A stretch of DNA of 64,000 nucleotides from Diadema setosum (Eukaryota > Echinodermata > Echinoidea > Diadematoida > Diadematidae): the NCBI RefSeq assembly GCF_964275005.1, contig NC_092702.1:4571001-4635000 (forward strand). Direction: 5' to 3'. This document shows positions 12,535-23,270 of this stretch, piece by piece. The position numbers and the translations under genes were made by a program. Under the pieces are notes generated by a model. The model saw nothing but the letters and a program-made list of their open reading frames with translations, searched no databases and was not told the DNA's origin. The stretch's first letter is position 1; every line of letters begins with the position of its first letter.

Positions 12535-13585
12535 CAGTGGCGTACCGTGGGTCAAGACATGGGGGGGGGGGGGCGCACCTCATGGAAGCAACATCAGAAT
12601 TGCATAACTGTACAATTAAATGCGAGCGAGCGGAGCGAGCGAGTTTGAAAATTTTGACATTTTACAGTCCCCAAACTGCCGTTTGTAGCTATATATAATA
12701 ATATATGTATATATATATATATATATGAATTTGCTTTGGAAATTAAGGGGTTTGCACCGGGTGCAACTGCTGGCAGTTGCTGGCAGTAACAACAAGAGAA
12801 TGGCATAACGATTAAAGAAAATTTTGACATTTTAAGTCCCCAAACTGCCCTTGGCAGCTATATTTTTTCGCTTTAGAAATTAAGGGCAGGGGGTTGCACC
12901 GGGCGGAACTGCTGGCAATTACTGACAGCAACATCGGGAGAATTGCATAACGATTAAATGCGAGCGAGCTTGAAAATTTTGACATTTTACAGTCCCAAAA
13001 CTGCTGTTTGTAGCTATATTTTATCGCCTTAGAAATTAAGGGGAGGGGGCGCACCGGGCGCAACTGCTGGCAATTACTGACAGCAATATCAGGAGAATTG
13101 CATAACGATAAAATGCGAGCGAGCGAAGCGAGCGAGCTTGAAAATTTTGACATTACCCCAAACTGCCGTTTGTAGCTATATTTTTTCGCTTTAGAAATAA
13201 AGGGGATGGGGCGCACCGAGCGCAACTGCTGGCAATTACTGACAGCAACATCAGGAGAATTGCATAACGATTAAATGCGAGCGAGCGAAGCGAGCGAGCT
13301 TGAAAATTTTGACATTTTACAGTCCCAAAACTGCCGTTTGTAGCTATATTTTTTCGCTTTGGAAATTCGGGGGGGGGGGGGGGCGCACCGGGCGCAACTG
13401 CTGGCAATTACTGGCAGTAACAACAGGAGAATGGCATAACGGTTAAAATGCGAGCGAGCGAAGCGAGCGAGCTTGAAAATTTTGACATTTTACCGTCCAA
13501 AAACTGTCGTTTAAATTAGCTACATGTATATTTTTTTCGCATTGGAGGGAGGGGACGCCCGGTGCGCCCCCTGGATCCGCCACTG
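12535..13585. mobile_element. Nested hAT-like remnant carrying tandem array 1
   Basis: It starts CAGTGGCGTACC and ends with the inverse of CAGTGGCGGATCCAGG, an inverted pair like that of the next element. I find no matching 8-bp target duplication, so one end may be rearranged, or the real right end may be another GCCACTG terminus at about 14,234. No coding capacity. Confidence 0.5.
12590..13560. repeat. Tandem array 1, about 160-bp unit, about 6 copies, with GCGAGCG motif
   Basis: Each unit holds GGCGCAACTGCTGGCA, GAATTGCATAACG, TTAAATGCGAGCGAGC, GAAAATTTTGACATTT and CCGTTTGTAGCTATATTTT. GCGAGCG blocks (or the equivalent position) fall near 12,622, 12,815 (block lost), 12,956, 13,112, 13,274 and 13,446, so spacing varies from about 140 to 190 bp. 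Fuller copies contain GCGAGCGAGCGA followed by its mirror image. Confidence 0.8.
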
Positions 13586-14484
13586 GTAGTCAAGGGTGTC
13601 GGTTTATGTTCATGATTGGGGGAGGTATGACCAGCGAGGGGGCGTCGAAGTGACCAAGCAGGAGAAGGATGTCCAAAATCTGCACTTTACATAGAGCATC
13701 CCCTAATTTGTTTGTGTTTGTGAGTTTGTGTGTGTTTCATATAGATGGAAAAGTTAGGAAATAGCCAAGGTCAAGTCTTATTATTGGTAATGCTTAATTA
13801 GACTAGTATGTAAAGCAACACTGCAAAATCAATGATCAAGCTTTGATAGCAAATGTGTACAACCTATCAAACATTGCGCAACATTGCAGCGACTCTTTTT
13901 GCCATTCCGATATTCTGAGTACACTGCGCACATCCTGCTTGTATTCAAAATGCCAACCAGGAATCACGCTGAATCACAATCTTTTGTCGTTTCCGGGCTT
14001 TTTGAACAATGTTATACCTCTTTAATTATATGGTTAAAAGAAATCTTCGAAAAATATCTTTTTTTTTCTTGATCATCCTTTCATATCGATTTCAAAAGCA
14101 GTTTACTAACCCTTGAATTACCATTTTCGTAGGTTTTTTCCTCTCTTTTTTTTTCTTTTTTCTTCTTTTTTTCTTAATCAGCGGATGGGGGGGGGGGGGG
14201 CACGTGCCCCCCATGCCCCCGTATACGCCACTGTTCCTAGACCTAGATATCTAATGAATTTTAGGCGCAATAAAGTCATCCAACCACAATTTTGTAGACT
14301 CACACTCACTTATCTTTCAGTTTTAACTTTCAGTTATTGAAAAGATTCATATCTACTATTACTAAAGGTTAACCAAGTCCATGTGCTATTACTAATTACA
14401 TTGAGTAGCAAGTAACTTGCTACTCCCAGAGCTTCCAGAGCTTGCTGCTTCCAGTGGGCTACTATACTGACTGTACTTGGTAGT
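13586..14484. other. Interior of outer hAT-like element
   Basis: No gene. It is AT-rich sequence between the two nested arrays, ending with a G-run flanked GCCACTG terminus near 14,234 that resembles a further hAT-type end. Confidence 0.4.
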
Positions 14485-15716
14485 CAGTGGCGTATCTAGG
14501 GAAAACGGCGCCCGTGGCAAGCGCGAAAATTGCGCCCCTAATTTCTGAAAAAGTATTCAACCCCAACCCCATCCCGGCAGGGACTTTAAAAAAGTCCTCA
14601 TGATAAATGCTTTTTGAAGCACTTAAGAGGGGTCTTTTGAGGGTGATTTAAATGTATAGGCTACCCTAAATTTTGATATATTTTGGCGAGCGAGCGCAGC
14701 AAGCGAGCCGAAAATTTTTATATTTCAGCTTTATACATAACATGGAATTCTTGTCATTTTTGGTTATTAAATCTTCGAGTTACGATTCTAATCATAGTGA
14801 CGGCCTTATAGATAACGATTTGTACCAAGTGTCCAACCCCATCCCGGTAGGGACTTAAAAAAAGTCCACATGATGTGCTTTTTCAAGCACTTATATAGAA
14901 GGGGTCTTTTGAGGGTGTTTTAAATGTTATAGATATTGAAGAATTTTGGCGAGCGAGTGCAACGAGCGAGCCGAAAATTTTTGTATTTCAGCTTACAAAA
15001 CATGGAATTCTTGTCATTTTTGGTTATTAAATCTTCGAATGACAATTCTAATCAAGATATAGTGACGGTCTTATAGATAACGATTTATACCAACAGTGTT
15101 CAACCCCAATCCCATCCCGGTAGGGACTTAAAAAAAGTCCACTTGATATGCTTTTTCGAGCACTTAAAAGGTTTTTTTTTTTTTTTTTAGGGTGATATAA
15201 AATCTGATAAATTTTGATAAATTTTGGCGAGCGAGCGCAGCGAGCGAGCCGACAATTTTTGAATTTCACCTTACAAAACATGGAATTCTTGTCATTTTTT
15301 GGTTATTAGATCTTACAATATTCTAATCAAGATAGTGACGGCTTCATAGATAACCATTTATGCCAACAAACTAAGGACTTGGAAAAATACTCTGAATTAC
15401 TACGAGTGAGTGAGCCGAAATTTTTATATTTCCACGTCATCATTACGTTTTGTTCTTCTTGTTTTGTTTTGTTTTTGATAAATTTTGGCGAGCGGGCGCA
15501 GCGAGCGAGCCGAAAATTTTTATATTTCAGCGTTACAAAACATGGAATTCATGGAATTCATGTTTTGTTTTTATCTTGTTTGATTTGGCTTTCTGCCCCC
15601 CCCCCCCTTCCCCCCGTCCGGGCGAGATTTTTTTTTTCTTCTTCTTTTTTTTTTCTCGTTTTTTTTTTTTTCACGGGCCCCCTTGCCCCCCCCCCCCCCC
15701 TCCAGATACGCCACTG
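14485..15716. mobile_element. Nested hAT-like element with exact 8-bp TSD, carrying tandem array 2
   Basis: Left end CAGTGGCGTATCTAGG and reverse complement of right end CAGTGGCGTATCTGGA. An exact 8-bp direct repeat TTGGTAGT flanks it at 14,477-14,484 and 15,717-15,724. Length 1,232 bp, no transposase. The interior is almost wholly a tandem array. Ends and target duplication place it in the hAT superfamily as a MITE-like non-autonomous element, inserted into the outer element. Confidence 0.85.
14565..15545. repeat. Tandem array 2, about 270-bp unit, about 3.7 copies, with GCGAGCG motif
   Basis: The phrase CATCCCGGYAGGGACTT recurs near 14,571, 14,845 and 15,113, and the GCGAGCGAGCG block near 14,686, 14,950, 15,227 and 15,488. 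Each unit also has CATGGAATTCTTGTCATTTT and GTGACGG. The GCGAGCG block and its GAAAATTTTTATATTTC flank match array 1, while the rest of the unit differs. Confidence 0.8.
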
Positions 15717-15724
15717 TTGGTAGT

Positions 15725-17270
15725 TGATACTACTGACTTAGCATGCAATGTGCCTATAATAGGCTGCAGCGCAGCATGCATTGTACACACATAATATTAC
15801 GCATCATACACAATTTACGGTACCGCGTACGGTATAATACCGGTAAACGGTGAACATTATGCGCAATGTATCTTCGCGATTCGTTCAGAAAGCAAAGCAG
15901 GGATCGGGAATGTCTACTGTTTGCGCGTCAGCTTTGCGCGCGGTGCAGTAACGTAGTATTAACACGTACTGTACACGAGTTCTTTAGTGCGTATGATATT
16001 ATGTAACTCCATAATGTATCATCATCCACACAAACATTAAAACAAGGAAGAGAGAGAGAGAGAGAGAAAATGAACGTAAAAGAAAGGAAAGGCGGAATTC
16101 AAAACGGAAATAAAAGCGGTAAAGACAGCTTTTGTTTCATTTTTGTCAACATCTAAGCATTGCTGAAGAGGGGTGTTGAATAGCTCAAACACCTCCCTTT
16201 TGCCCAAGGGGGGTGTTTGAACACCTTAAACACCCCCCTTTTGGCAAAGGGGGGTGTTTGAACACCCAAAACACCCCCCCCCCCCCCCTCGGTACGCCCT
16301 TGGTACCGTCTCAGCCGAAGTGCAGCTTTCTTGTTTGGCGCGATGCAAGGCTACTGTACAATATAGGCCAAGATCGATGAACAATCACGCTGTCACGATC
16401 AAAACTGTGAGGAAAAAAACAACAACACAATTCTGATAAACAGTTTCTGAGTTATCAATTCAAAAGTTACTGTTAACAGAGAAAATTCTAGAGATAGTAT
16501 ACAGCGTTTCACCCCTAATATTAGATTTCCAACGATCATTCAAAGAATTTTAACCGCCATGTGTTCTCATGCACCTTCGTTTTTACGCAGCACCAATGAC
16601 ATTGGTATGCACGCATGCAGCTCATGATTTCCGAACTGGAAACATTTCAGTCAGTTTAAGGAACAGCAACATGTAAATACATTGTCTTTTGTTTGTGTGT
16701 TTCGAATAAAGGTGAAGGAATGTATTCGACTCAAAATGTTACACACAAACTTGAGCACTAAGTACGAAATATATAGCACAATTATGATAAAAAATATACT
16801 AAGCTGAAGGGTCATTATATAAGACGACATCGAAGCTGGTGAGATTTTAACCTCATTATGATTTAAAGCTTTACTTTGACATGAATTCATACAGGACTGA
16901 GGTGAAGCATGAACTTTGGTCCCTCAAAAAACAGTAACTATGAGGATTTAGTGAACCTAATTCTACATTCTTTATCACGTACCTTCAAATAGATTTTCTA
17001 TCACATCGCCAAAAGCTTGTTTTGGCACTTGCATCGAAAATCAAGTACAGGGACGTGCAAGCGACAATGCACAGGATGAATCATTCAGACGGTTTCCTTC
17101 ACGGATATCTAAAAGAGCTGTTCCATTATTAGTCTTTTCCTGTTGCTGTTGAACATTATTTCAGTATGTTGAATCAGTAGGAAGACAACACTCAATCCAC
17201 ACGACATGTACAATGTTCATCCTATACTGAGTTTGCTTTGGCCCTTTTCTCCATGTTTTTATCAAAGAGA
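15725..17270. other. End of outer hAT-like element and unit B single-copy sequence
   Basis: Up to 16,302 this is hAT interior, with CACCCCCCTTTTG palindromic G/C runs at 16,190-16,290. Beyond 16,311 it is unit B sequence matching unit A (for example the CAGGATGAATCATTCAGA region near 17,070). No gene recognised. Confidence 0.5.
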
Positions 17271-18125
17271 ATAAGTAATAATAAGTACAGCATTTGTAAT
17301 GCGCCTTCGATCTAGTATCCTATTCTGAGGCACAGAGGGACGTAATTATGAAAAGAATAGTATACATCATAGTCATAATTGTACATAAGAAGGTTGAAAA
17401 AGAAGAAATAGATAAGTAGAGATATACACACCAATGAACAATTCGTTGAAAATTCAATCGAAACAAAATGCGAACATATGTGATTTCAAAAGCTTTTTAA
17501 ATGTTTCAATGGTCTCTGCTGATCGGATCCTCAGTGGAAGAGCGTTCCAGAGAGATGGGGCTGCAGAAACAAAGGCTTTTTCTCCGAGAGTCGAGATTGT
17601 TCTTTTAACTGTTAATTGTTTACTATTACATGAACGGAGATTTCTGCCAGGGACGTATTCTGAAACAAGGTTTTGCAAATATTTTGGAGCTGAAGAATGT
17701 ACTGCTTTCCATGTATGAATAAGAATTTTAAACTCTATCCGCTTGGATACTGGTAGCCAGTGAAGATTTTTTGGAACTGGGGTAATGCTGGAGAAGCGAG
17801 ATGTTCCACTGAGGACCCGAGCAGCAGAGTTCTGAGCACGCTGTAGTTTGGCCAGTTGGTAAGATGAAGCCTTGAACAATAATGCATTTCCATAATCAAT
17901 ACGAGACAAAACATACGAATGAATAACAGAGGCTGCAACTTTGTTTGATAAGGATTTTCTGATACTGTGAATATTGCGTAGTTGCAAATATACAGATCGA
18001 CATGTGTTTGTAATGTGTGTCGCCATTGACATTTCAGGGTCAAAATAAACTCCAAGATTCCTACAATTTGACACAGATTGTACATTGACACATCCAATTC
18101 GTAATGAAAAAGAATTATATGCAGC
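17271..18125 (-). mobile_element. 5'-truncated CR1/L2-like non-LTR retrotransposon fragment
   Basis: The minus-strand frame ending at 17,454 reads through about 220 codons typical of the C-terminal end of the reverse-transcriptase ORF of CR1/L2-like elements: CRNLGVYFDPEMSM, VIHSYVLSRIDYGNALLF, LQRAQNSAARVLSG, LHWLPVSKRIEFKI and AAPSLWNALPLRIRS. Beyond the stop, a short 3' UTR with GGCGCATTACAAATGCTG ends in a TTATTATTACTTATT-type tail near 17,271. The catalytic palm domain is missing, so it is a dead 5'-truncated copy. It interrupts unit B relative to unit A between about 6845 and 6865 of A. Confidence 0.85.
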
Positions 18126-18386
18126 ATACCTACACAAGTTCACCCTTCCCCCCCCCCCCGAAAAGAAAAATATACACTTCAAATTGCCTATTATCAGGAA
18201 CATGTTTTTATATCATTGTGTGTGTGTGTGTGTGTGGTTCTACTTTTTAAACACACTTATGAAGTCTCTTTCTTTATCTAGATCGGGGATTATAATTGCG
18301 GGAAGAATAAAGAAAAAGTGGCCTGTTAAATTGCAGTACCTTTAGTCAAAGAATACAGTATTTTGTAACACTGAGGGTATCCTCAT

Positions 18387-18392
18387 TTTATT
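18387..18392 (-). terminator. Putative polyadenylation signal of TRIM gene B
   Basis: AATAAA on the minus strand, 443 bp beyond the stop, in a word conserved with the downstream flank of TRIM gene A. Confidence 0.5.
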
Positions 18393-18834
18393 GCGACGAA
18401 GTTTGATATACATTGAATGAATAATTCCAGTACATAGTACTCTAAATTTGTTAAAAACAGTGAAACTTCTTAGGTTACAAAGGTTTTAATCATACCGTCA
18501 CTCTGATCTCGGTATTTGCAAATTATTCTTTTCCACTCTACTCCATCATGTTTTACACGCATTCTGACGATCAAGATTAACTCGAGTCAAATGACTCTCT
18601 GTGGGTACCTTCGTCTTTACAATAATACATGTAATTGATTTGAGAGCCATAAACAAGGTGCATAATTATTGCAATAATATGGTGTCATAGATAGTTCTAG
18701 TTTATATTGGAATAAATACGTTATTGATTTAACCAGTAATATATGAATGAATTATATCACTACTTTTTAACCTTGCAAAATGATAAATAAAATCGGACTT
18801 GAAACGATTTCAGAGACTGTAATTTTCGCAAGTT

Positions 18835-20919
18835 TTACGTATCGCAATGAGAAACTGTTGTAACCTTCCCATCCACACCCGTTGCCGTCAAGACAGCGGC
18901 CGAAAACATTCCAGATGGAGACACAGCCAACACGAGGTCACTTAAGTCGTGGATTTCCTTTTCGAATAGCGTGTCGAACTCCTCTCCTTGAAAGGTGAAC
19001 CTCTGCAGCGTCTTTTGGCCGGTTTCGTCGGCCCAGAGCACGCAGACAAGCCCGTGGACATCGCAGCCTACCACCGCCTTTTTCCATTCATCATCATGGA
19101 TGGACGTGAGGACGTTTCCGTTGAAGTCGAGGATGCTCGCAGAGGCGGGTTCGTGCGATATGACAACGCAAGTCGGCTTCTTGTAGGATACAGCTACCCC
19201 AGTCGGTGACAGATCACCTGTTTGAATTGTACGCTGCGGGCTACCGTCAGCTCGAAGGACGAAAACTCGTCGATGATCTCCGTCCGATGCGTAGATAGTA
19301 TCCTCACCGTCCGTAGCCAGACCGGATATGCTCCTCTCCGCCGGAAGTGCTCCCGATATTTCCGTCAGGTTTTCTGCTAGGAGATGCAACTTGGCGTCAG
19401 TGGTAGCAAGAACGAATCGGTGGTCAGAGAGAGTGCAGAAACACATGATGCTGTCGTACTGCAATGTGGGCAGCAAGCGATTCCAAGCAAAGGTGCCACA
19501 TCCTGGAATTCCCACTGCGGTTACCTTCATGGACGTACACAAAGAGGAGGGTTTTACATATTTCGAGGTATGAGTGTCACATGAAACAGGGGTATAATAT
19601 CCTGGACCGAGATAATGTGCTTGCGAGCCGCTTTTAACATAAACAAGCTCCGATGTGAGGCCGACGCATTCGTCCTGTACCACGGAAGCAAGGCGTCCGT
19701 CTCGCGTGAATTGCAAGTCCTTTGGACCACTGTTACACGAAATACTTACAGTTCCTCTTTCATTGCAGCTACACTCTTCAATGAACTTGCCAACTTTAGC
19801 CTCCAAGGGTGTTACGTGGAAATGTAATCGTTCCATCGACTGCTCGATATTCTTCAGCACCTGTTCGTCCGGTTCCTCCGCTATAGTCCTGTCCATAGCT
19901 TCGAGCAAGCTCTTGTACATGGAAGCAATTCCTACAAGATCATGTTTGTTGTCCAGTACTTGCTTTGTCATCAATATGCTCTTCTCGACCAACGCCTTCA
20001 TATTCTCAGTTTTCTGTCGTAATTGACTGAGTTGCTTGTTCTTTTGTTCCAGATGCTCATACCCTTCCCGTTCTAACCGATGGTGAAACTCTTTAACTCG
20101 TGTTTTGTACTCCTCAACGGCACATTGCATACTCTTGCTTGTTTTCTTAAAGTGGTCGGTGAAATGTGGTTCTAGCTGGTCAAGCAAGTTGAGAAACTTT
20201 GCGAATTTCTCTGACTTTGCGGCAACGTCTTTACATCTCGAGCTCAGCTTCTCTCTAATTGTTGGAACGAAGTCTTTCAGGAACTGCAGCTTGTGTCCCT
20301 GCTCTCGGCTGTGGTCGATAAGTGTACAGTCATGGCATATAGGTTCCAGGCAAGTCACGCAGAATAGCTTCAGCTTCTCATCAGTGTGCTTTGGGCACAA
20401 GACGGAATGGTCTTTACTCTGAAAGGTGACCTTTCCCTCCAGCAAATCTGAGATGCTGGCTACTGTGTGATTCTGTGTCATCCGAAGTCCCGCGTGGGCA
20501 GATGAGCACCGCTGACAGAGAATCTGACAACATTCGCGGCAGTAGGTATATGGGTTTCCTTCGGCGATGTCCTCAGACGGATGAGCATAGCCACAAGCTT
20601 CACACTTGTTGGCCGAGTGTGTCAGCTTCCTTTCTCGCACCTCTTTCTCTATGAAAGCCTCGACAAGCCGTGTAGCTCTGAAATCTAGCCGTAATCCGCG
20701 CACACCATTCTCCGGTAGCTCAGTATAATCTTTGCACAGAGCGCACTCCAGTGACACTTTCCCCGAATCGTCCTTTTGGCTTCGTGCACACTTCTCCAAA
20801 CACTTCTCACAGAAACTATGGAGACACGCTAGAATACGAGGAGTATCTAACCTTTCCAGGCAAATAGCACACTCCACCTCGTCGGAAACAACTGAATCTA
20901 GGTTCATGATTGACGCCAT
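18835..20919 (-). CDS. TRIM-family protein B: RING, two B-boxes, coiled coil, NHL-like propeller (intronless)
   Basis: Single-exon protein of 694 aa from the ATG at 20,917-20,919. The frame stays open a little further upstream, but the first codon there is GTG, which a eukaryotic gene would not use. Zinc ligands: RING C17, C20, C32, H34, C37, C40, C59, C62; B-box 1 C106, C109, C127, C130, C135, C138, H142, H151; B-box 2 C175, H178, C187, C190, C195, C198, H203, H209. A coiled coil follows (about 211-360), then an NHL-like propeller region. It is very similar to gene A throughout but holds a 41-residue stretch (from ECVGLTSEL to SKYVKP) where A has only four residues. Likely an E3 ubiquitin ligase; target unknown. 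Coding sequence is intact and better conserved than its flanks. Confidence 0.9.
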   Translation of the reverse strand: MASIMNLDSVVSDEVECAICLERLDTPRILACLHSFCEKCLEKCARSQKDDSGKVSLECALCKDYTELPENGVRGLRLDFRATRLVEAFIEKEVRERKLTHSANKCEACGYAHPSEDIAEGNPYTYCRECCQILCQRCSSAHAGLRMTQNHTVASISDLLEGKVTFQSKDHSVLCPKHTDEKLKLFCVTCLEPICHDCTLIDHSREQGHKLQFLKDFVPTIREKLSSRCKDVAAKSEKFAKFLNLLDQLEPHFTDHFKKTSKSMQCAVEEYKTRVKEFHHRLEREGYEHLEQKNKQLSQLRQKTENMKALVEKSILMTKQVLDNKHDLVGIASMYKSLLEAMDRTIAEEPDEQVLKNIEQSMERLHFHVTPLEAKVGKFIEECSCNERGTVSISCNSGPKDLQFTRDGRLASVVQDECVGLTSELVYVKSGSQAHYLGPGYYTPVSCDTHTSKYVKPSSLCTSMKVTAVGIPGCGTFAWNRLLPTLQYDSIMCFCTLSDHRFVLATTDAKLHLLAENLTEISGALPAERSISGLATDGEDTIYASDGDHRRVFVLRADGSPQRTIQTGDLSPTGVAVSYKKPTCVVISHEPASASILDFNGNVLTSIHDDEWKKAVVGCDVHGLVCVLWADETGQKTLQRFTFQGEEFDTLFEKEIHDLSDLVLAVSPSGMFSAAVLTATGVDGKVTTVSHCDT

Positions 20920-21040
20920 GACTGCTGCTTTCACAAGGTTACTCTCTGCCGAAAAGTAAGCGATACTACATGTATGCAGCGCTTGTCACATGATTATGGT
21001 TATGTCGATACGAAAGTCAGATGTGACAAGAAAATGGGAT

Positions 21041-21832
21041 ATATATATCATATAGAGTGCTCTTATATTTTGCAGAGCATAAAAGCGCACTGCGTGCGTT
21101 GAGAGGTCTCCCTCTCTTAGATTTTACATGTATAAAGCGGGCGGCGTAATACGCAATGGAGGGGAACGGCGCACCCCCCCCCCCCATAAACAGGTGTGAT
21201 AATCGCGGGTGCTTATTACATTACCTTGCGGAATGAATTCTGCCTCCCTTTCATTCCTTCCGTTTTAAAGGGGCAAATAACATTACATATGTATTTAGGA
21301 CCTCATAAAGCCATTCGGAAGCATCATTTCTGCCTAGGCATGAAATAAATTGAAGAAATTACCTTTACTTTCCAGTCTCCAGTCCCATAAAGTTCGATTT
21401 AACAATTGGAAGTTATGAAAGGCGGGTTCATGATGCCTTTTTCTCTCTCTTTTGCCTGACTCTTTTGGCCGTATATCAGAGGCGACGATCGGGGGGGGGG
21501 GGGGGAGGGTGGGAGGGAGAGGGAGGGACGTGACCACTGGAATTTTTTGAGGATCATCTCCCCTCGATTTTTAAACTTAAATAGTCTTATTTTTCATTTT
21601 TAAGCAGTTTTGATAAAATTTGTGTCTGCGAACCTTTCAGAAGATTAGAAAGTTTGAATTCAATTTTTTTTCTTCAAATATTCCATCAAAAGTGTGCACC
21701 ACATCGCTGAATTTCAATTCTGAAAATGTATAGGCTTCCTTCCCCTCCCCTACGGTCCACCCCCATAAACTTAGTGTCGGGGACGCACTTGTGGGTCAAG
21801 ATAGAGCATTCCCATTGTTCGTAGTCGTAGAT

Positions 21833-21867
<35 letters not shown>

Positions 21868-23269
21868 ATATATATATATATATATATTCATATATATATA
21901 TAGTTGAAAGATTGCATATAAATGTACCAAATTGTATGACGTTTAATTCTGAGGACGAAAAGCTCCCTCGTGTGCACCCCCACCCCCTTTCGGTCGATCT
22001 CCAAACTCAATACACCGTGAAGACGGACACGTGAATCAAGAGGTGACAGATTCTTTGATTCTAGACAATCACATTGTCTCTGAACATTCTTTTTTTTTCG
22101 TACTCTTACATTGCAAATATTCTACTAATGTGGACACTGTACTGATATATTTCTACAAAAGCTCAGACGGGATGGAGGGGGTACGGTTGTAACAAGTTAT
22201 ATTCTCAGATAGCTATTAAATACATGATTATGCTGTATGGCCATCTAATATCGATCTAATCACTTTTTAAGTGTTGTGTGGAATAAGCGATGTAAAAAGG
22301 GGCAGGTATAAATGTGGAAAAGTATAGTATAAAAAAAAAGTAAAGTATATAAGCACAGGTCCCTGGAGTAGTCAAATTTAAACTATAGGTTTTACCTAGA
22401 CCAATGAATTAAGCAATAATTATTAGTTATAACTTAATTTACTGCTTCCGTTGTCTGTAGACTACTTCATGCATAAGTTTCACGTATATTAGTCACTTGA
22501 GTGTACCTCAGAGAAAGATATTCTTTGTCATCTCAGAATTTGCACAATTTCTGTTTCTTTTAATCCCACAACTTTTCGGCATCAGGAAGTGAAATAACAT
22601 AAGTAATCTACAAAAGAGTTTAATATTTCATTTTCAGAGTATATCGAAGATACAAAGTTGATTGTTTAACCAATATCCTTTAGTGTGTATCTAGCGTCTA
22701 GATTGTTTCTTTTGTTTCCCTCACGACCGGTTATTTTAATGAATTTAATTTTTGGACGTTTATAATAGTTAACAACACGCAAAAATCCTCTGTCTGTATA
22801 TATTTTTGTAATCTACTTGTTGTTTACTTCAAATCAAGTGAAGTTAACCTAAATTTCTTGTCTCTTTCTTTAAAGAACTAACACCTCGCATTTTCAGTGA
22901 ATTATAGTATGAAAATAGATTTTTTCATTAGTTTTCATTCCAAGAATGTATACTTTTATGCACATTTAATATAAGAAGTCATATTTTGAAAGTAAGAGCG
23001 TTGAATATAATTACAGAAATTCACAGGTTCAACGATACCTATCAGTAGTCTTCTGACGCTCGTTCGATTATACCGCTCAACGCGAGCGGGCGGCAGACTC
23101 CATGTACTAAAATACCGCTTCCACTTCCGCTTCCATCATCTTACGCAGCATGTACTTTGGTTCTATGATCTAGCTTACATTTGTGTCAACATAAATGCAT
23201 GCAGCAAGCGCTCAGGCGGCTGGTATTTTACTTCGGTAAAACGCTCAGTAACCTTGTGAAAGCAGCAGT
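21041..23269. other. Intergenic between TRIM B and TRIM C
   Basis: No gene seen. It contains G-runs near 21,490, a (CT)n(TA)n compound microsatellite at about 21,834-21,902, and AT-rich single-copy-looking sequence. The last 20-30 bp before 23,271 resemble the 5' flank of TRIM gene B (AACCTTGTGAAAGCAGCAGTC-type). Confidence 0.45.
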
Positions 23270-23270
23270 C

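Larger units (their letters stand above)
12499..16302. mobile_element. Non-autonomous hAT-like element (outer), 3.8 kb
   Basis: Left end CATAGGCGTACCCAGG; the reverse complement of the right end is CAAGGGCGTACCGAGG. An exact 8-bp direct repeat GTACCGTC flanks it at 12,491-12,498 and 16,303-16,310. An 8-bp target duplication with CA...TG ends is characteristic of the hAT superfamily. No transposase frame is present. The subterminal zones are G/C-run rich with GGGGGGTGTTC and its inverse. Two further elements or arrays are nested inside. Confidence 0.8.
11190..21040. repeat. Segmental duplication, unit B (contains TRIM gene B and nested insertions)
   Basis: Tandem counterpart of unit A (4985-9560), same orientation. 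It is about twice as long because of a 3.8-kb hAT-like element (12,499-16,302) and a CR1/L2-like fragment (about 17,271-18,125), neither of which is present in A. The insertions therefore came after the duplication or were lost from A. A (CA)n run lies at 11,351-11,386. Confidence 0.75.

Noticed and set aside
20920-20934. Upstream start for TRIM B giving 699 aa
   Set aside because: The first codon of that extension is GTG; the ATG at 20,917-20,919 matches the other copies.
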